Shown here: positions 36,601-64,000 of the stretch, in pieces
Numbering within the stretch: the stretch's first letter is position 1
Layout: the number at the start of each line of letters is the position of its first letter
Assembly: GCF_016097555.1 (NCBI RefSeq)
Contig: NC_054708.1
Location: 3,895,938 to 3,959,937, forward strand
Direction: 5' to 3'
Source of the DNA: Gigantopelta aegis
Lineage: Eukaryota > Mollusca > Gastropoda > Neomphalida > Peltospiridae
DNA length: 64,000 nt
Translations under genes and position numbers: made by a program
The notes under the pieces: model-generated
What the model was told of the DNA's origin: nothing
What the model saw: the letters and a program-made list of their open reading frames with translations, nothing else
The model's database searches: none

Positions 36601-37117
36601 GGCAGTAGATAGATTTATAGAATCGATGATTATTTTGTCAAATGCCCCATTCGACTCTGCATTGTTCAGATACGGCCATGTATTACGTTTTTGTTGCTCA
36701 GATACATTGTTATTTGCACACATTCGATGGTTTGACTGACAACCGATAGTCCCGAGTGCGACTGAATTGAAATTAATTGCCACAAGCATACCATGATTAC
36801 GTTTATGCGGTAACGGACTTGATCCACGCCTCCGAGTAACCTTGCATGACGCTGGCTCAGAGAAGTGGGGTTTAGAAGTTTGCGGTTATACAGATCTATT
36901 GCATACTTTTGTCAATAAGAAAGCAATATAAGCGTTGCCAAATTACAGTTGATGACAAATTGTATTAATCTACACTAGGGTATTTTACTGTAACAGTATC
37001 CATACTAACAGTTGCAAATTCTGAGTATGGTCAAAATGATGCTAGTAGATGTTGGGAACGTCCGATTCTAAAAGTTTATAAAGCGGAAAATGGAATGGGA
37101 AAGATTGAGAAGCTATG

Positions 37118-38005
37118 ACCGGCCTCGATTGTCCGATGGTTAAGCCATCGGACATAAGGCTGGTAGGTACTGGGCACGCAGCCCATTACCGTTTCCCGCA
37201 CAGAGCGAGATTTAATGACTCAATGGGTAGGTATAATTAACCACTAACTGTTCGTCCTGGACAGACAGCCCTGATATAGGGACAAAGCGGATAAAGGCCC
37301 CATTTTTTTTTACTGTTTCAATATGTCCTATGATTAGATTTTTTTCCTGTGAGCCAACCTGTCAGTGCTTTGGGACAAATTATATCACAGATACATCACA
37401 TATATTAATAAAACATGGATATAGCAGTTTGAATTGTGGTCTAAGAGTATTTAGAACTCAATATAATGACAAAACCGTCTCGTAAATGGCGGCCATCTTG
37501 AAATCAAGATACAGTTTGTGAGATATATCACGGATACATCACACACATTAATAAAATATGGATATAGCAGTTTGAATTGTGGTATGAGAGCATTTAGAAC
37601 TCAATATATTGACAAAACTGTCTCGTAAATGACGGCCATCTTGAAATCAAGATACAGTTTATGAGATATATCACAGATAAATCACACACATTAATTAAAC
37701 ATAGATACAGCAGTTTGAATTGTGGTCTGAGAACATATAGAATTCAAAATATTGACAAAATCATCTCATAAATGGTGGCCATCTTGAAATCAAGATATAA
37801 TTTGTCCCAACCAGTTGGCTCATAGGAAAAATCTAATCATAGGACCTACAGAAACAGTAAAACAAAATTTTGTGTTTTTATCCGGTCTGTCCCCATATCA
37901 TCCAAATATGTCGCTCAGCTACTGAACTAATAGCTGAGGTGTGTGCCCAGGACAGCGTGCTTTAACTTTAATTGGATACAAACACGAAAGTAAGTTGAAA
38001 TGAAA
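37118..38005 (+). mobile_element. Family B SINE interrupted by a long-TIR MITE
   Basis: SINE parts are 37118-37272 (ACCGGCCTCGATTGTCC, GGCTGGTAGGTACTGGG) and 37920-38005 (AGCTGAGGTGTGTGCCCAGG to the tail). Between them lies a MITE, about 37273-37899. Its inverted ends pair over roughly 110 bp (GTCCTATGATTAGATTTTTT and its complement), and inside are three direct copies of a roughly 145-bp unit with GGCGGCCATCTTGAAATCAA. Confidence 0.85.
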
Positions 38006-38189
38006 TGAATGACAAGTTATGGTTGAAAACAAGAGTAACAACATTTTTAAACAATAATTTAGAATGGACTGCCATGCCGCTCCAGGGACTAAACATTTCT
38101 GATACTCAAAAAAAAAAAAAAAAAAGGGGAAAAAAAAAAGAAAAACAGTTATTCAGAAAATATATTTATCCTTTGTGTGAACATCAAAA

Positions 38190-52399
<14,210 letters not shown>

Positions 52400-52439
52400 G
52401 ACGTGCGTGCTTGTTTCTACTTCTTGCCATTTCGGCGCC

Positions 52440-52445
52440 TTTATA
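52440..52445 (-). promoter_or_regulatory. TATA box of the temptin-monooxygenase gene
   Basis: TATAAA (context CATATAAAGG) on the minus strand, about 40 bp upstream of the ATG. The paralogous gene has a CATAAAAAGG motif at a similar place. Confidence 0.6.
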
Positions 52446-52914
52446 TGAGAACCAGGAGCACCGGTATTTCGCAAGCAGCGTGCGGTGTTTGACTCACTCA
52501 CATTGATAGCACTGTTTGTTCAAGAGTGCGGCTTGTTTAACACAGGAATGTCATCTGTATGATTTTTCACCACACCAAGTTAGCCACACTGTATTTGAAA
52601 ATATTTGAACACGGTGATGGACATACTCCTGCTTGTTTGGGGGTTTGGGTCATGAAAACCCAATAGGGCAACTGCTGGAAATCGATTCTTTCGATCCCTA
52701 GCTCCCCCGATAAACGTACAATTATCAGAATTAATTGATCAGACAGCAAATTGCATATTGTGCTTTCAACTCAATTTAATGATCTATTGAAACTGAACAA
52801 TAACTGCTTATCAGTTACAAATATAAACAACGTACTGGAAAACAAATGAAAGGTGTAAAATAGCATTATTACAATCAAATGAGGATATAATTGGAACATG
52901 TACAAATAGACTTT
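52446..52914. other. Intergenic between divergent temptin genes, left part
   Basis: Nothing recognised beyond the promoter region. Confidence 0.4.
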
Positions 52915-53215
52915 GTCTTCACAAGCGTACGAGACGGGGGAGGGTGCAGGGGACACAAATCCCCCCCCCAGTCCTGGAGAATATCCTCAAATTCGGGCAA
53001 TAAAGATAGAAAAATTCGGGCAAAATGAGCTGGTCTGAACACTTTTCACGATGTATTTCCATCATTCTTCCCACATTAGGTGTAATCCAGGTAAAAGTGC
53101 TTGGCAATTCGTTAGGTGTTTGGCAGTAATGCTAATATGAATAAATGCTGTTATCCAGATTCGGGCACTTTTGTTTAATTCGGGCAAAAATCAGCCTGAC
53201 CCCCTAACAAAAGTC
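52915..53215. mobile_element. 'ATTCGGGCAAAA' repeat family, copy 1
   Basis: ATTCGGGCAATAAAGATAGA, TGTATTTCCATCATTCT, TTGGCAGTAATGCTAATATG and a terminal AATTCGGGCAAAAATCAGCC. A second copy lies at 57030-57335 and a fragment at 10.6 kb. Confidence 0.75.
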
Positions 53216-53274
53216 ATGGTTTATGCTACTCGTCTGTGGGAAAGTTAATTAAAAATATTCTACTATTTAAAAAA

Positions 53275-53550
53275 GTTTAAAAGTACATTGATTTATGAAT
53301 CATCAGCTATTCGATGTCAGACATTTGGTAATTTTTACATATAGTCTTAGAGAGGAAACCCGCTACATATTTCCATTAGTAGCAAGGGGTTTGTTTTATA
53401 TGCACCGTTGTACAGACAAGATAGCACATAACGCGGCCTTTGATATACCAGTCGTCGTGCAATTGCCAGAAGGACAAATAACGCAATGCGCCCACCGACG
53501 GGGATCGATCCCAAATCGAGCGCTTTACCACTGGACTACGTTCCGCCTTG
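53275..53550 (-). mobile_element. Family A SINE
   Basis: Reversed copy from AATCATCAGCTATTCGATGT to the head GGGGATCGATCCC, TTTACCACTGGACTACG. Confidence 0.8.
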
Positions 53551-53984
53551 TTAAAAAAATAAGAAGAATAAAGAAGAAGAATTACCTATGTGGCGGAAGC
53601 GTGTTTTGTGTAGCCTACTAACAATAATGCTATCAGACTAGGCAGCTGGCTTATGTCCCATGGAGAGCGCTCTTGAACCTTAATTAGATATAACTTTTAA
53701 GCACGAATATAACCGAGGTGAGGGTGTGATAATATATCTTTAATTGAGATTAATGTGAAAAATGTGTTTTCGTTACATTTTGTCATTTTTTAGTGGGGTT
53801 TTTTTGTTGTGGGAAGTGAAAATTGCGAAAGTTGCGAAAAATGGTAAAAACATTGTGAACGCATATTTCACGAAAATTGCGGCTGGATTCTTCACACGTG
53901 TGAAAAATGTATTTTGTAAAAAAAAAATAGGTCCAGCAGAGAACACTAATTGTTTGATATAAGTTGCCACATTATTATCCTTTT

Positions 53985-54400
53985 CACATTTAGACCTGAG
54001 TTCATCACAGGCAGTATGCTATATACAATTATTATCCTTTTCATTTTCACATTTAGACCTGAGTTCATCACAGGCAGTATGCTATATACAATATACAGTA
54101 TGCTATATACAATATACAGTATGCTATATACAATATACAGTATGCTATATACAATATACAGTATGCTATATACAAGTATTCGTATTAATAAATTGAACCA
54201 GTATTTTAACATATGATACTTGTGTACATAGGACAGGGGATAACTACCTAGTTCAAAATATACCATAATACTGGTTGTGGGGCCTTTAACTTTTAAAATA
54301 TCCGTACATGAACTAAATGTAACTTTTAAAATATCCGTACATGAACTAAATGTAACTTTTAAAATATCCGTACATAAACTAAATGTAACTTTTCTATTCA
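53985..54400. repeat. Three short tandem arrays
   Basis: A 59-bp duplication with TTTAGACCTGAGTTCATCAC (53989-54085), a 21-bp TATACAATATACAGTATGC array with about five copies (54070-54175), and a 33-bp AACTTTTAAAATATCCGTAC array with three copies (54287-54392). Confidence 0.85.
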
Positions 54401-54491
54401 ATCAGCTTTATAGTATCTCCATATGTCACAACAGTAATACAAAATATTTGAAATGTACGTATTAAACAGAGATAAAGAAGTCCTTAAATTG

Positions 54492-54760
54492 AACATTAAA
54501 TGATTAGTATTTTCTTTTAAGTGCGTACATGGCTTTCCGTCCTTCATCTGTGATGATTGTAATAGCAGGAGTAAATTTAAAATTATAATTAAAAGTTAAA
54601 CCTAAGTAAGTGAACTGGTCTACATTATCAAGCAAAACACCACTGTAATACCACTTCTCATAATCTTTTATAATACCACCGTTTCGGAACACTACAATCT
54701 TAGTTTCTGCAAAACTACACTCTTCCCCATACTGTATTCTATACTCTCCGGAAAGGGAAG
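54492..54760 (-). pseudogene. LINE open-frame fragment
   Basis: The frame reads FRNGGIIKDYEKWYYSG, then DNVDQFTYLGLTF, the pattern found downstream of the RT core in many LINE proteins (KWYY-G, FTYLG). Both ends are lost. Confidence 0.6.
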
Positions 54761-54839
54761 ATTATTACAAAATTATATTTAGTATATACTGCTGAAGTAA
54801 GTAAAAATAAACATTATAAAAGTAATAATAATTAATAAT

Positions 54840-55245
54840 AACAACAAAATCCGCCCCCCCCCCCAAAGAGAGCAATTAAAAACAAATACCCCTACAAACC
54901 CCCCCCCCCCAACCCCCCACTACAAAACACCTCAAAAACAAAACAAAACTGACACAAAAACAAACACCAGAAACAGAAACAAAATATACAAGACTCCCCA
55001 CAACCAAAAACAACAAGAACACCATTCCCCCCCAACCCACCCCCCAACAAAAAACAACCTCCATAAAAACAACAAAACCCCCACACAAACATCAAAGACA
55101 GAACCCCCAAAGAAGAACAACAAACAAACAACAACAAACAACAACAACAACAAACAACAACTAACAACAACTAACAAACAAACAAACGAACAACAACAAA
55201 AACAAAACAACAAAAAGTGAACCATAACATAACATAACCATAACA
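54840..55245. repeat. C- and AAC-rich low-complexity tract
   Basis: Poly(C) runs and (AAC)n, (CAAA)n. No gene; open frames here are compositional. Confidence 0.85.
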
Positions 55246-55719
55246 TATATTTTAAGCACTATAAAAGTTCCATCGTGTTTCTCGGTTGTGCATTATACAT
55301 TTTGCGACTAAATAGTAATTATACCTGTTGTACATTTATTTCACACAGAAAATTACATCCTTACGGAAGATGGAGCATTATAAGGGCGAAAGAAAATGAA
55401 ATATGTATACTTGAAACGATACTACTTGCACTGGTAGTAGTAACACGAAGTGTGGTTTAGTCGTTTTGAATATTGCATGTACACGTATATGTAAAACTGA
55501 CACAGATTGTAAATAACCAGTGAATCTAGGTACACAGCACGGCCATTCACCAGGCTATTTTGAACCATTTAGGTGGAGAATATAGACGGGATTACCGCTG
55601 TGTTTATTTACTCCTTGTTACCACTCACACGACCATGAGTAAAACCTCTCTATTGAAGATATGCCACATACGTATGATACTGGGGAATTATGGATGTATG
55701 TATTGTATGTACAAACATA

Positions 55720-55825
55720 TGTATGAATATCTATATATTGTATGTATGTATTGATGTATGAATATCTATATATTGTATGTATGTATTGATGTATGAATAT
55801 CTATATATTGTATGTATGTCGAGGT
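55720..55825. repeat. 36-bp tandem repeat, three copies
   Basis: GTATGAATATCTATATATTG, then TATGTATGTATTGAT. Confidence 0.85.
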
Positions 55826-55849
55826 TGACTATTACATACATAGATATTA

Positions 55850-55995
55850 ACGCACTGGCGCAGGGGATAATTAAATCCTTTTTGGCCTCAAACATTGTCC
55901 CATGCCGTTGCTGAGACTCGAACCTGTGGCACAGAATCACTCGCAAATTGCAAGACTAACCACGATGCGCTCTGAGCTATCGAAGCATCCATAAA
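55850..55995 (-). mobile_element. tRNA-like SINE head, another family
   Basis: On the minus strand TTCGATAGCTCAGAGCGCAT and CACAGGTTCGAGTCTCAGCA resemble tRNA A and B boxes, but no cloverleaf with paired acceptor arms was visible. Confidence 0.5.
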
Positions 55996-56084
55996 AAGGA
56001 TGTTCTTTAACTCAACCACATGCATGGGGCTTACAATCTACGCGGTCGATTCCGCTTACGTGCATGAAACAGTGGGCAGACCCG

Positions 56085-56148
56085 TATGTGTGTATGCATG
56101 TATGTTTGGATGTATGAATGTATGTGTGTGTGTATGTGTGTATATGTA

Positions 56149-56207
<59 letters not shown>

Positions 56208-56345
56208 GTAGGTATGTTTGGATGGATAGATGGATGATATGGATGATATGCATGTATGTATGCATGCATGTATGTATTGATGGATGGATAGATCCACGCA
56301 CGCATGTATTTATATGTATATATTTGTATGTTTACGTATGTGCAT
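56085..56345. repeat. TGTA/GT/GGAT microsatellite cluster
   Basis: Followed by a CTGT/CCTGTCTG-rich tract at 56450-56545. 56546-57029 has only a 40-bp duplication with ATAGATATAGCCTCAGAATG at 56895-56970. Confidence 0.9.
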
Positions 56346-57029
56346 GTGTGCGTACACGATCCGTGAAATGTCAGGAGGTTATTACAGACATACCACAGAA
56401 ACTTCCCGTAGACTCAGTACAAACAGCTAAAATAAAACGAATGCAAACCCTGTCTCCCTGTCTGTCCCCCTGTCTGTCTGTCTGTCTCCCTGTCTGTCTG
56501 TCTGTCTGTCCCCATGTATGTCTGTCTGTCTCCCTGTATGTCTGTCTTCCATTCTCTATATATACATCTTGCCTTTCTCGGAAAGAGGAATGCCACTCAC
56601 ATACTAGTTTACTAAATCAAAATTATAAAAGGACAAAGCTCATTGGAATAAATACAACTGTGATGAGATACACTCATGAATCACTGTCAGAACAGTGATG
56701 ATATCAGGTGTTCACGAAATATGAGCATAGCCTGCCCCACTGGTGGTACTCGCCCTGAGTACTCTCAAGTCCGTTGCTTCATCTAAAACATGAAAATATA
56801 AATGTGCAGGAGATTCACCAAACAGATGAAAAGGTATACGAAAGTTCAAAATATGGAATAGCATCGGCCATCATTTTGGTCAGTGATGGATCGTATTTGA
56901 TAGATATAGCCTCAGAATGTCTGAAACGTATCGTATTTGATAGATATAGCCTCAGAATGTCTAAAACGTATCGTATTTAATAACCAACTTACTTCTGTTA
57001 TATACTTTTCAACTGTCCCACTAGTGCTG

Positions 57030-57340
57030 GAGCAAATCCTAAAATTCGTGAGAAAAAAAAAAACGATAGAGATATTCGGGCAAAATGTGCTAACCTGAGA
57101 CCTCTTTACCATGTATTTCCATCATTCTACTATAAATATTAGTTGTAGTCCATGTAAATATGCGCAGTAATTCGTTTGTAACCCTATATAGCTGTTTGGC
57201 AGCAATGCTAATATGAATAAATGTTGTTATCCAGGTTCTGACCTTTTTTTTTTAAATTCGGACAAAAACAAGTCTGCCCAGCCCCACAAACCCCCTCCCC
57301 ACCCCCACCCCCCATGTAAAATGGGAGCCCATACTCCTAT
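57030..57340. mobile_element. 'ATTCGGGCAAAA' repeat family, copy 2
   Basis: GATATTCGGGCAAAATGTGC, TGTATTTCCATCATTCT, TTTGGCAGCAATGCTAATAT and AAATTCGGACAAAAACAAGT, parallel to the copy at 52915. Confidence 0.75.
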
Positions 57341-57399
57341 GTCAAGCTCTACCGCAGACTTCCTAGCCACCCGACTAATAAAGGTATGACTAAAAGTTT

Positions 57400-57600
57400 T
57401 ATTGTTGTTGTTGTTTAACGACACTATTAGAGCACATTGATTTATTAATCATCGGCTATTGGATGTTAAACATTTGGTAATTTTGACATATAGTCTTAAA
57501 TAGAAAACCCGCTACATCTTTCAATTAATAGCAAGGGATCTTTTATATGCACCATCCCACAGACAGAATAGCACATGCCACGGCCTTTAAGATACTATAT
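57400..57600 (-). mobile_element. Family A SINE, 5' truncated
   Basis: TTGTTTAACGACACTATTAG to GCACATGCCACGGCCTTT, reversed. Confidence 0.8.
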
Positions 57601-58252
57601 GTCAAAATAAGCAAATGTTTCGCGTTACAGAAAACAAACTTTAACTTTTCAAACCTGATATATGTATATATTTAGAAACTTGGTCAAGACCACGACAGAG
57701 AGATCCGCGTATCTTTTAGATGTAGGCCTACTTTTCCTCCAAAGATGAATGACGCCAAGTTCTACCGCTGAGCTACTAATCATCCGACAGGTAGAGGTAT
57801 GACTACAATGTCGGTGACCTGAACAACACGGTCACGTGAATGTTGCTGTATTCAGGGTGGACAGATGTAAAAATAATTGCTTGACGGTATGTGTTTTGTA
57901 AAAACAAATCTGTTTGACGGACGTGACATGATTGCTTGATAAGTACTGTTTGTATTATGTGGAGTGGAAATAAAATTACCAGCTATCATGTGATGTTGAG
58001 TAAAAAGTTTATTATGATGACATTGCGGTTTGGTGACGGCGTTGGTTAGGCCGGGCAAGCCGCACCCATTCTGTATGTATTTATATGGATCTGTGTCCTA
58101 TTTTACTAACCGTTACAAGGACAGACACTGATAATTTCCAAGAGTCATACTCGGCTGAGTATGAGTAACAGTCTTAAAAAAATAGATGTATATCGGGTGG
58201 CGTGAAAAAAACAACGATAACCCGACAGAGTATGTAATTATTGAAAAAATAT

Positions 58253-58565
58253 GGGGACTGTGACTTTGATATTTCACGCCCAGTATTATATGGATTATCT
58301 GCCACATTCGCTAAAAATATTAGGCCCATGAGTCAACTATTGTTAAAATAGCAACAGATATAAAATTGGAAGTGAAAAATAGAACGCCAGACAGGAGGGA
58401 AATAAATACAGTAAGCGTCGTATTCGTTCCACTTACAGTTTTCAGTCTGTTGCTATTTTAACAATATTTCACCTGTGGGCCTCATAGTTCCACTAAAGGT
58501 TGCAAATTTTCATACAGTAATCGATGTGAAATATCAAAGTTACAGTTCCTATACTTTTAAACTAA
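58253..58565. mobile_element. Foldback element inside the Tc1-like element
   Basis: Arms pair: CTTTGATATTTCAC with GTGAAATATCAAAG, and TTGTTAAAATAGCAACAGA with TCTGTTGCTATTTTAACAA. An internal spacer of about 85 bp remains. Confidence 0.75.
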
Positions 58566-58689
58566 TTCCATATTCAGTAGGTTTATCTGTGTTTGTTTTT
58601 CGGGCCACCATATATACACCTTGGAATTAATTAAGCGCCACCCAATTTATATTGTCGCCAAATTATTATTATGGGTGGTAGCCAGGCAA

Positions 58690-59600
58690 TATTAATACTG
58701 TAAACATTATGTCCCTTCGCACGTTCCATACCGTCGTTTCGCTGTCTTCAGCCGTCAAGAACCCACACAAATAGCACGTGCAGCAAGCTACCTCACACTG
58801 ACAGATTATTGGAATGAATAATGCGAGATTGTCACGCAGGGAAATTGGGCGTCAATTGGGTCGGAATCATACTGTAATTAATGGACTCCAACGAAAACAT
58901 CAACAAACCAATGACGCCAAGGACAGGAACCGTCCAGGACAGCCTAGCAAAACATCTCGATGAGAAGACAGGGCATTGATAAGACTTGTGCGACGTTACC
59001 CCTTTTCCAGCCAGAAGACACTGAGCGATAACTCAACAGGGCCAATTTCACGAGGACCCTAAGGAATCGGCTAAAGACTGCCTGGTACCTAGCCAGGAGA
59101 CCTTTCAAACGTCCCCTTCTGACACCAGCGCACAAAGCAGCACGTTTCGCTTGGTTAGGCACGCTACAGAGGTAATCTTGCGTCATGGAGGAAGATTCAT
59201 TGGTCCGATGAAAGTGACAGATGGAAGAACTCGTGTCTGGAGGCAACCAATGCCGCCTATGCCGCAATGGCCAAGATATCAGAGGGACATCCTGGGAGCC
59301 GTTGTCGTCCCTCACTTCGATAACCATGCTTTGGCCACGAGGCCAGAGTTTATGGAAAACAATGCTAGACCCCATCGAACGCGTGCAGTAGTGGATTTCT
59401 TACAGCGAAGAAGCCCCGACCTTAATCCAATTGAACACTTGTGGGACATTCGTGATCGACGAGTACGTCAGAGACATCCTCCAGTCCATAATTTAGCAGA
59501 TTTGGCAGAAGCATTGCATCAGGAATGGCGGTCGATCTGACAACGTCAGATCCATCGTCTGGTCCAGAGCATGCGAAGAAGTATGGACGCGGTCAACCGT
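58690..59600 (+). pseudogene. Degenerate Tc1/mariner transposase
   Basis: Frame-shifting translation shows RLSRREIGRQLGRNHTVI (helix-turn-helix region), a catalytic-core-like IHWSDES, ENNARPHRTRAVVDFLQ, and SPDLNPIEHLWD. Numerous stops and frameshifts. Confidence 0.85.
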
Positions 59601-60384
59601 ATCGGCGAGGGTTACACCAGATACTGAACTACGGGCCTTGTTCGAGCATGATAGCCATAGAACACGTCTGCAAATCATTTCAACTAGCGTCAGCCAAATT
59701 GACACATTGCATTTCCCTTGTAAAATGTCAAGTTAAATTGGGATGAAATTATGTTTTTACTTTCTTCCAATCATGTGCCACGCACCCTCTCCACCAAAAA
59801 TAGCATGGGAATGGGTCAATTAAATAGTCACATATACTTCCCAAAATCAGGGTGATGCTTAATATAAATAAATATATATATATTTATTTTCGAGAGTGTT
59901 ACTCATGCTCAGCCGAGTATGACTCGTGGAAATTGCCAGTGGCTGTCCTTGTAACGGTTAGTACAACAGGTCACATGATATCGACAGATCCATACAAACA
60001 CATACAGACTGGGTGTGGCTTGCCCGGTCTCATCTAAATCAACTTTCATTCAGCCGGTTACAGTTCCCTTACTTTTAAATACAATTCCATATTTAGTCAA
60101 GATTGGTCTAAAGGTCACCTGTAAATTACGGCCACCTATCCATAGCGGCCCCTAAAAACCCGTCCAGTGCATTTCTTTTTTTATTTTACCTGTGTATATA
60201 AAAGCCACCTTTTCACTGCAGCCAGCGGCCACCATTTGTTTTACCAAAATGAATTGCTGAACCTGCTATATAACGGTCACAAAATATACTGACCACTATT
60301 GTTTTTGTCCAATGGACAGATGAATTTGCCATGTATTGGCCTGTCCCACTAATTTAAGTTAAAACATGCTCCAGTGCATCACCA

Positions 60385-60585
60385 ATTAATTCATTTCAAC
60401 TTATTTTTGTGCTTAAATTCAATTAAGGTTCAAGCACGCTGTCCTGGGCACACACCTCAGCTATCTAGGCTGTCTGTCCAGGACAGTTGTTAGTGGGTGG
60501 GAGCCGATACCAAGCTGGGAACCCAGTACCTACCAGCCTTACGTCCGATGGCTTAACCACGAGACCACTGAGGCCGGTGCATCAA
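60385..60585 (-). mobile_element. Family B SINE
   Basis: Reversed copy from the tail (AATTAAGGTTCAAGCACGCT) to the head (GAGACCACTGAGGCCGGT). Confidence 0.85.
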
Positions 60586-61100
60586 TTAATCGTATCTGCA
60601 TGCTATATCTGTGTGATGTCGTCTGTCATTTGCAAGGCACGCATATTCACGCACGTATCCACATGATGAGATATTAAATGAGAAATTACAAAAAAGTATT
60701 AAGAAATTACGACAAACATATTCAAGTTTACCCCCTCCTTACTCACTCAACCACATTACCCTCTCTTTCAGTCACTAACTCACTAACTTACTGATTAACT
60801 CACTCACTCAGACACACTACTCTCACTCACTCTCTCACTCATTCATTTGCAGAATGATACTTTAAATAAACTGTACCTAGTAATATATTTATGACTGTTA
60901 GATGTTAGATCGTTTGAACACTGACCGAGTCTATCAATAGACTACTTGCATTGTTGGCGTCGATGACTAAGTAAAGCATTCATAAGTTCTTTGTCAACGT
61001 CCAGTTAAATGGAACGTCATAAACAAACACCGTCATCAGATTGACCGAGCAAACGAGAAAAGGGTTACTATAAACATTGCGAAATAAAGGACCCGTAGGT
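60586..61100. other. Upstream region of the second temptin gene
   Basis: Contains CACTCACT-type short repeats at 60790-60845. No gene seen. Confidence 0.4.
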
Positions 61101-61112
61101 TGCATAAAAAGG
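61101..61112 (+). promoter_or_regulatory. TATA-like element of the second temptin gene
   Basis: GCATAAAAAGGCC, about 50 bp upstream of the chosen ATG. An upstream, out-of-frame ATG lies at 61120. Confidence 0.45.
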
Positions 61113-61153
61113 CCAGGGCATGGCGAACGCACCGCAGAGGCAGCTAACAGACC

Positions 61154-63439
<2,286 letters not shown>

Positions 63440-64000
63440 GTATTCTATATTTAGCAATTTGGCAATTTAGCAATTTGGCACTACTGAATTGTACTTTAAA
63501 AATACAAGCTATATTCTATAACGTGACAATTACGCATTTGATTTTCTACTGCAAATCTTCTGTTATTTATACTGACTCATCAGGCATCAATTACATCCAG
63601 GGTCTGATGCCACTTTGAAAGTCATCCGTTTTCCTTTATTTAAGCACCTTTACCAAATTGCTAAACGTTTTTATCTTGGTAAATATAAACAAGGTCAATG
63701 AATATAAAATATTGAAGCGCCGGCTGATCCGTCAATAGTTTGTATGTGTTTTTTTTAAACTGTGTTAGTCTGCACTATCGTGTTCTGTCATATCTTTCAA
63801 TGTACCAAATCGCACAGACGATCGGCAAGGGAACTTCCCATAAACAGGATATATAGCACAGGACAACTGTGGCAAGCTGTTTAGACACGAATAGCTAATG
63901 TGTCCATCAAAGATGATCAATGCTATAACCAATCGTACTTCAGGTTATCATTGATATATATTTGCCCAAGCTGGTTTTCAGTATCTGTCATTGACTTGAA
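63440..64000. other. Intron 2 of the second temptin gene, start
   Basis: Nothing recognised apart from a short CAATTTGGCAATTTAG repeat at 63455-63480. Confidence 0.5.

Larger units (their letters stand above)
58051..60027. mobile_element. Tc1/mariner-like element with long terminal inverted repeats
   Basis: Left end CCGGGCAAGCCGCACCCATT and right end complement CCGGGCAAGCCACACCCAGT; pairing continues inward through TACTAACCGTTACAAGGACA and CATACTCGGCTGAGTATGAG, roughly 120-140 bp per arm. A decayed transposase lies inside. The exact borders and target duplication could not be fixed. Confidence 0.8.

Overview
The window looks like animal nuclear DNA, most likely from a gastropod mollusc (inference). 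It is AT-rich and intron-rich, full of tRNA-derived SINEs, LINE and Tc1-like relics and microsatellites. It carries two temptin-type exons; temptin is known from the water-borne pheromone complex of the sea slug Aplysia. Genes were recovered by assembling exons by hand from splice sites, reading phase and domain patterns, because no gene here is one long ORF apart from a single giant repeat exon.

Layout. (1) 1029-8100, minus: first two exons of a PPP1R11 (protein phosphatase 1 inhibitor-3) homologue; its first intron holds a LINE split by a 2.9 kb DNA transposon. (2) 8.1-16.7 kb: SINEs, microsatellites and a decayed Tc1-like element. (3) 16802-18106, minus: a two-exon gene for a 58-residue secreted cysteine-rich peptide, with TATA box and poly(A) signal. 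(4) 21578-33233, minus: a locus of secreted Ly6/uPAR (LU, three-finger fold) proteins. It has a signal-peptide exon, a complete LU domain, a 623-codon His-rich 19-residue-repeat exon, a Thr/Pro mucin-like exon and a second LU domain. (5) 38190-52399, minus: a ten-exon gene that closes exactly in frame to 576 residues: signal peptide, temptin domain, PHM/DBH-type copper monooxygenase, GPI-like tail. (6) 61154-63439, plus: the first two exons of a paralogous temptin gene, head-to-head with the previous one and running off the right edge.

The most unusual signal is a recurring architecture. Large tandem arrays sit directly against exons, and their units are copies of that exon's own splice junction: 31 extra donor copies at LU exon 4, about 13 acceptor copies at LU exon 3, about 25 acceptor copies at monooxygenase exon 8, about 75 acceptor plus signal-peptide copies at temptin exon 2, and a smaller acceptor array in intron 1 of the second temptin gene. 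A further array abuts the PPP1R11 exon 2 donor. The arrays have unrelated sequences and different unit lengths (24, 40, 42, 49, 55, 66/78 bp), so they arose independently.

The temptin genes and the LU/His-rich/mucin locus all encode predicted secreted or surface proteins. A joint role in chemical signalling, mucus or metal handling is inference only.
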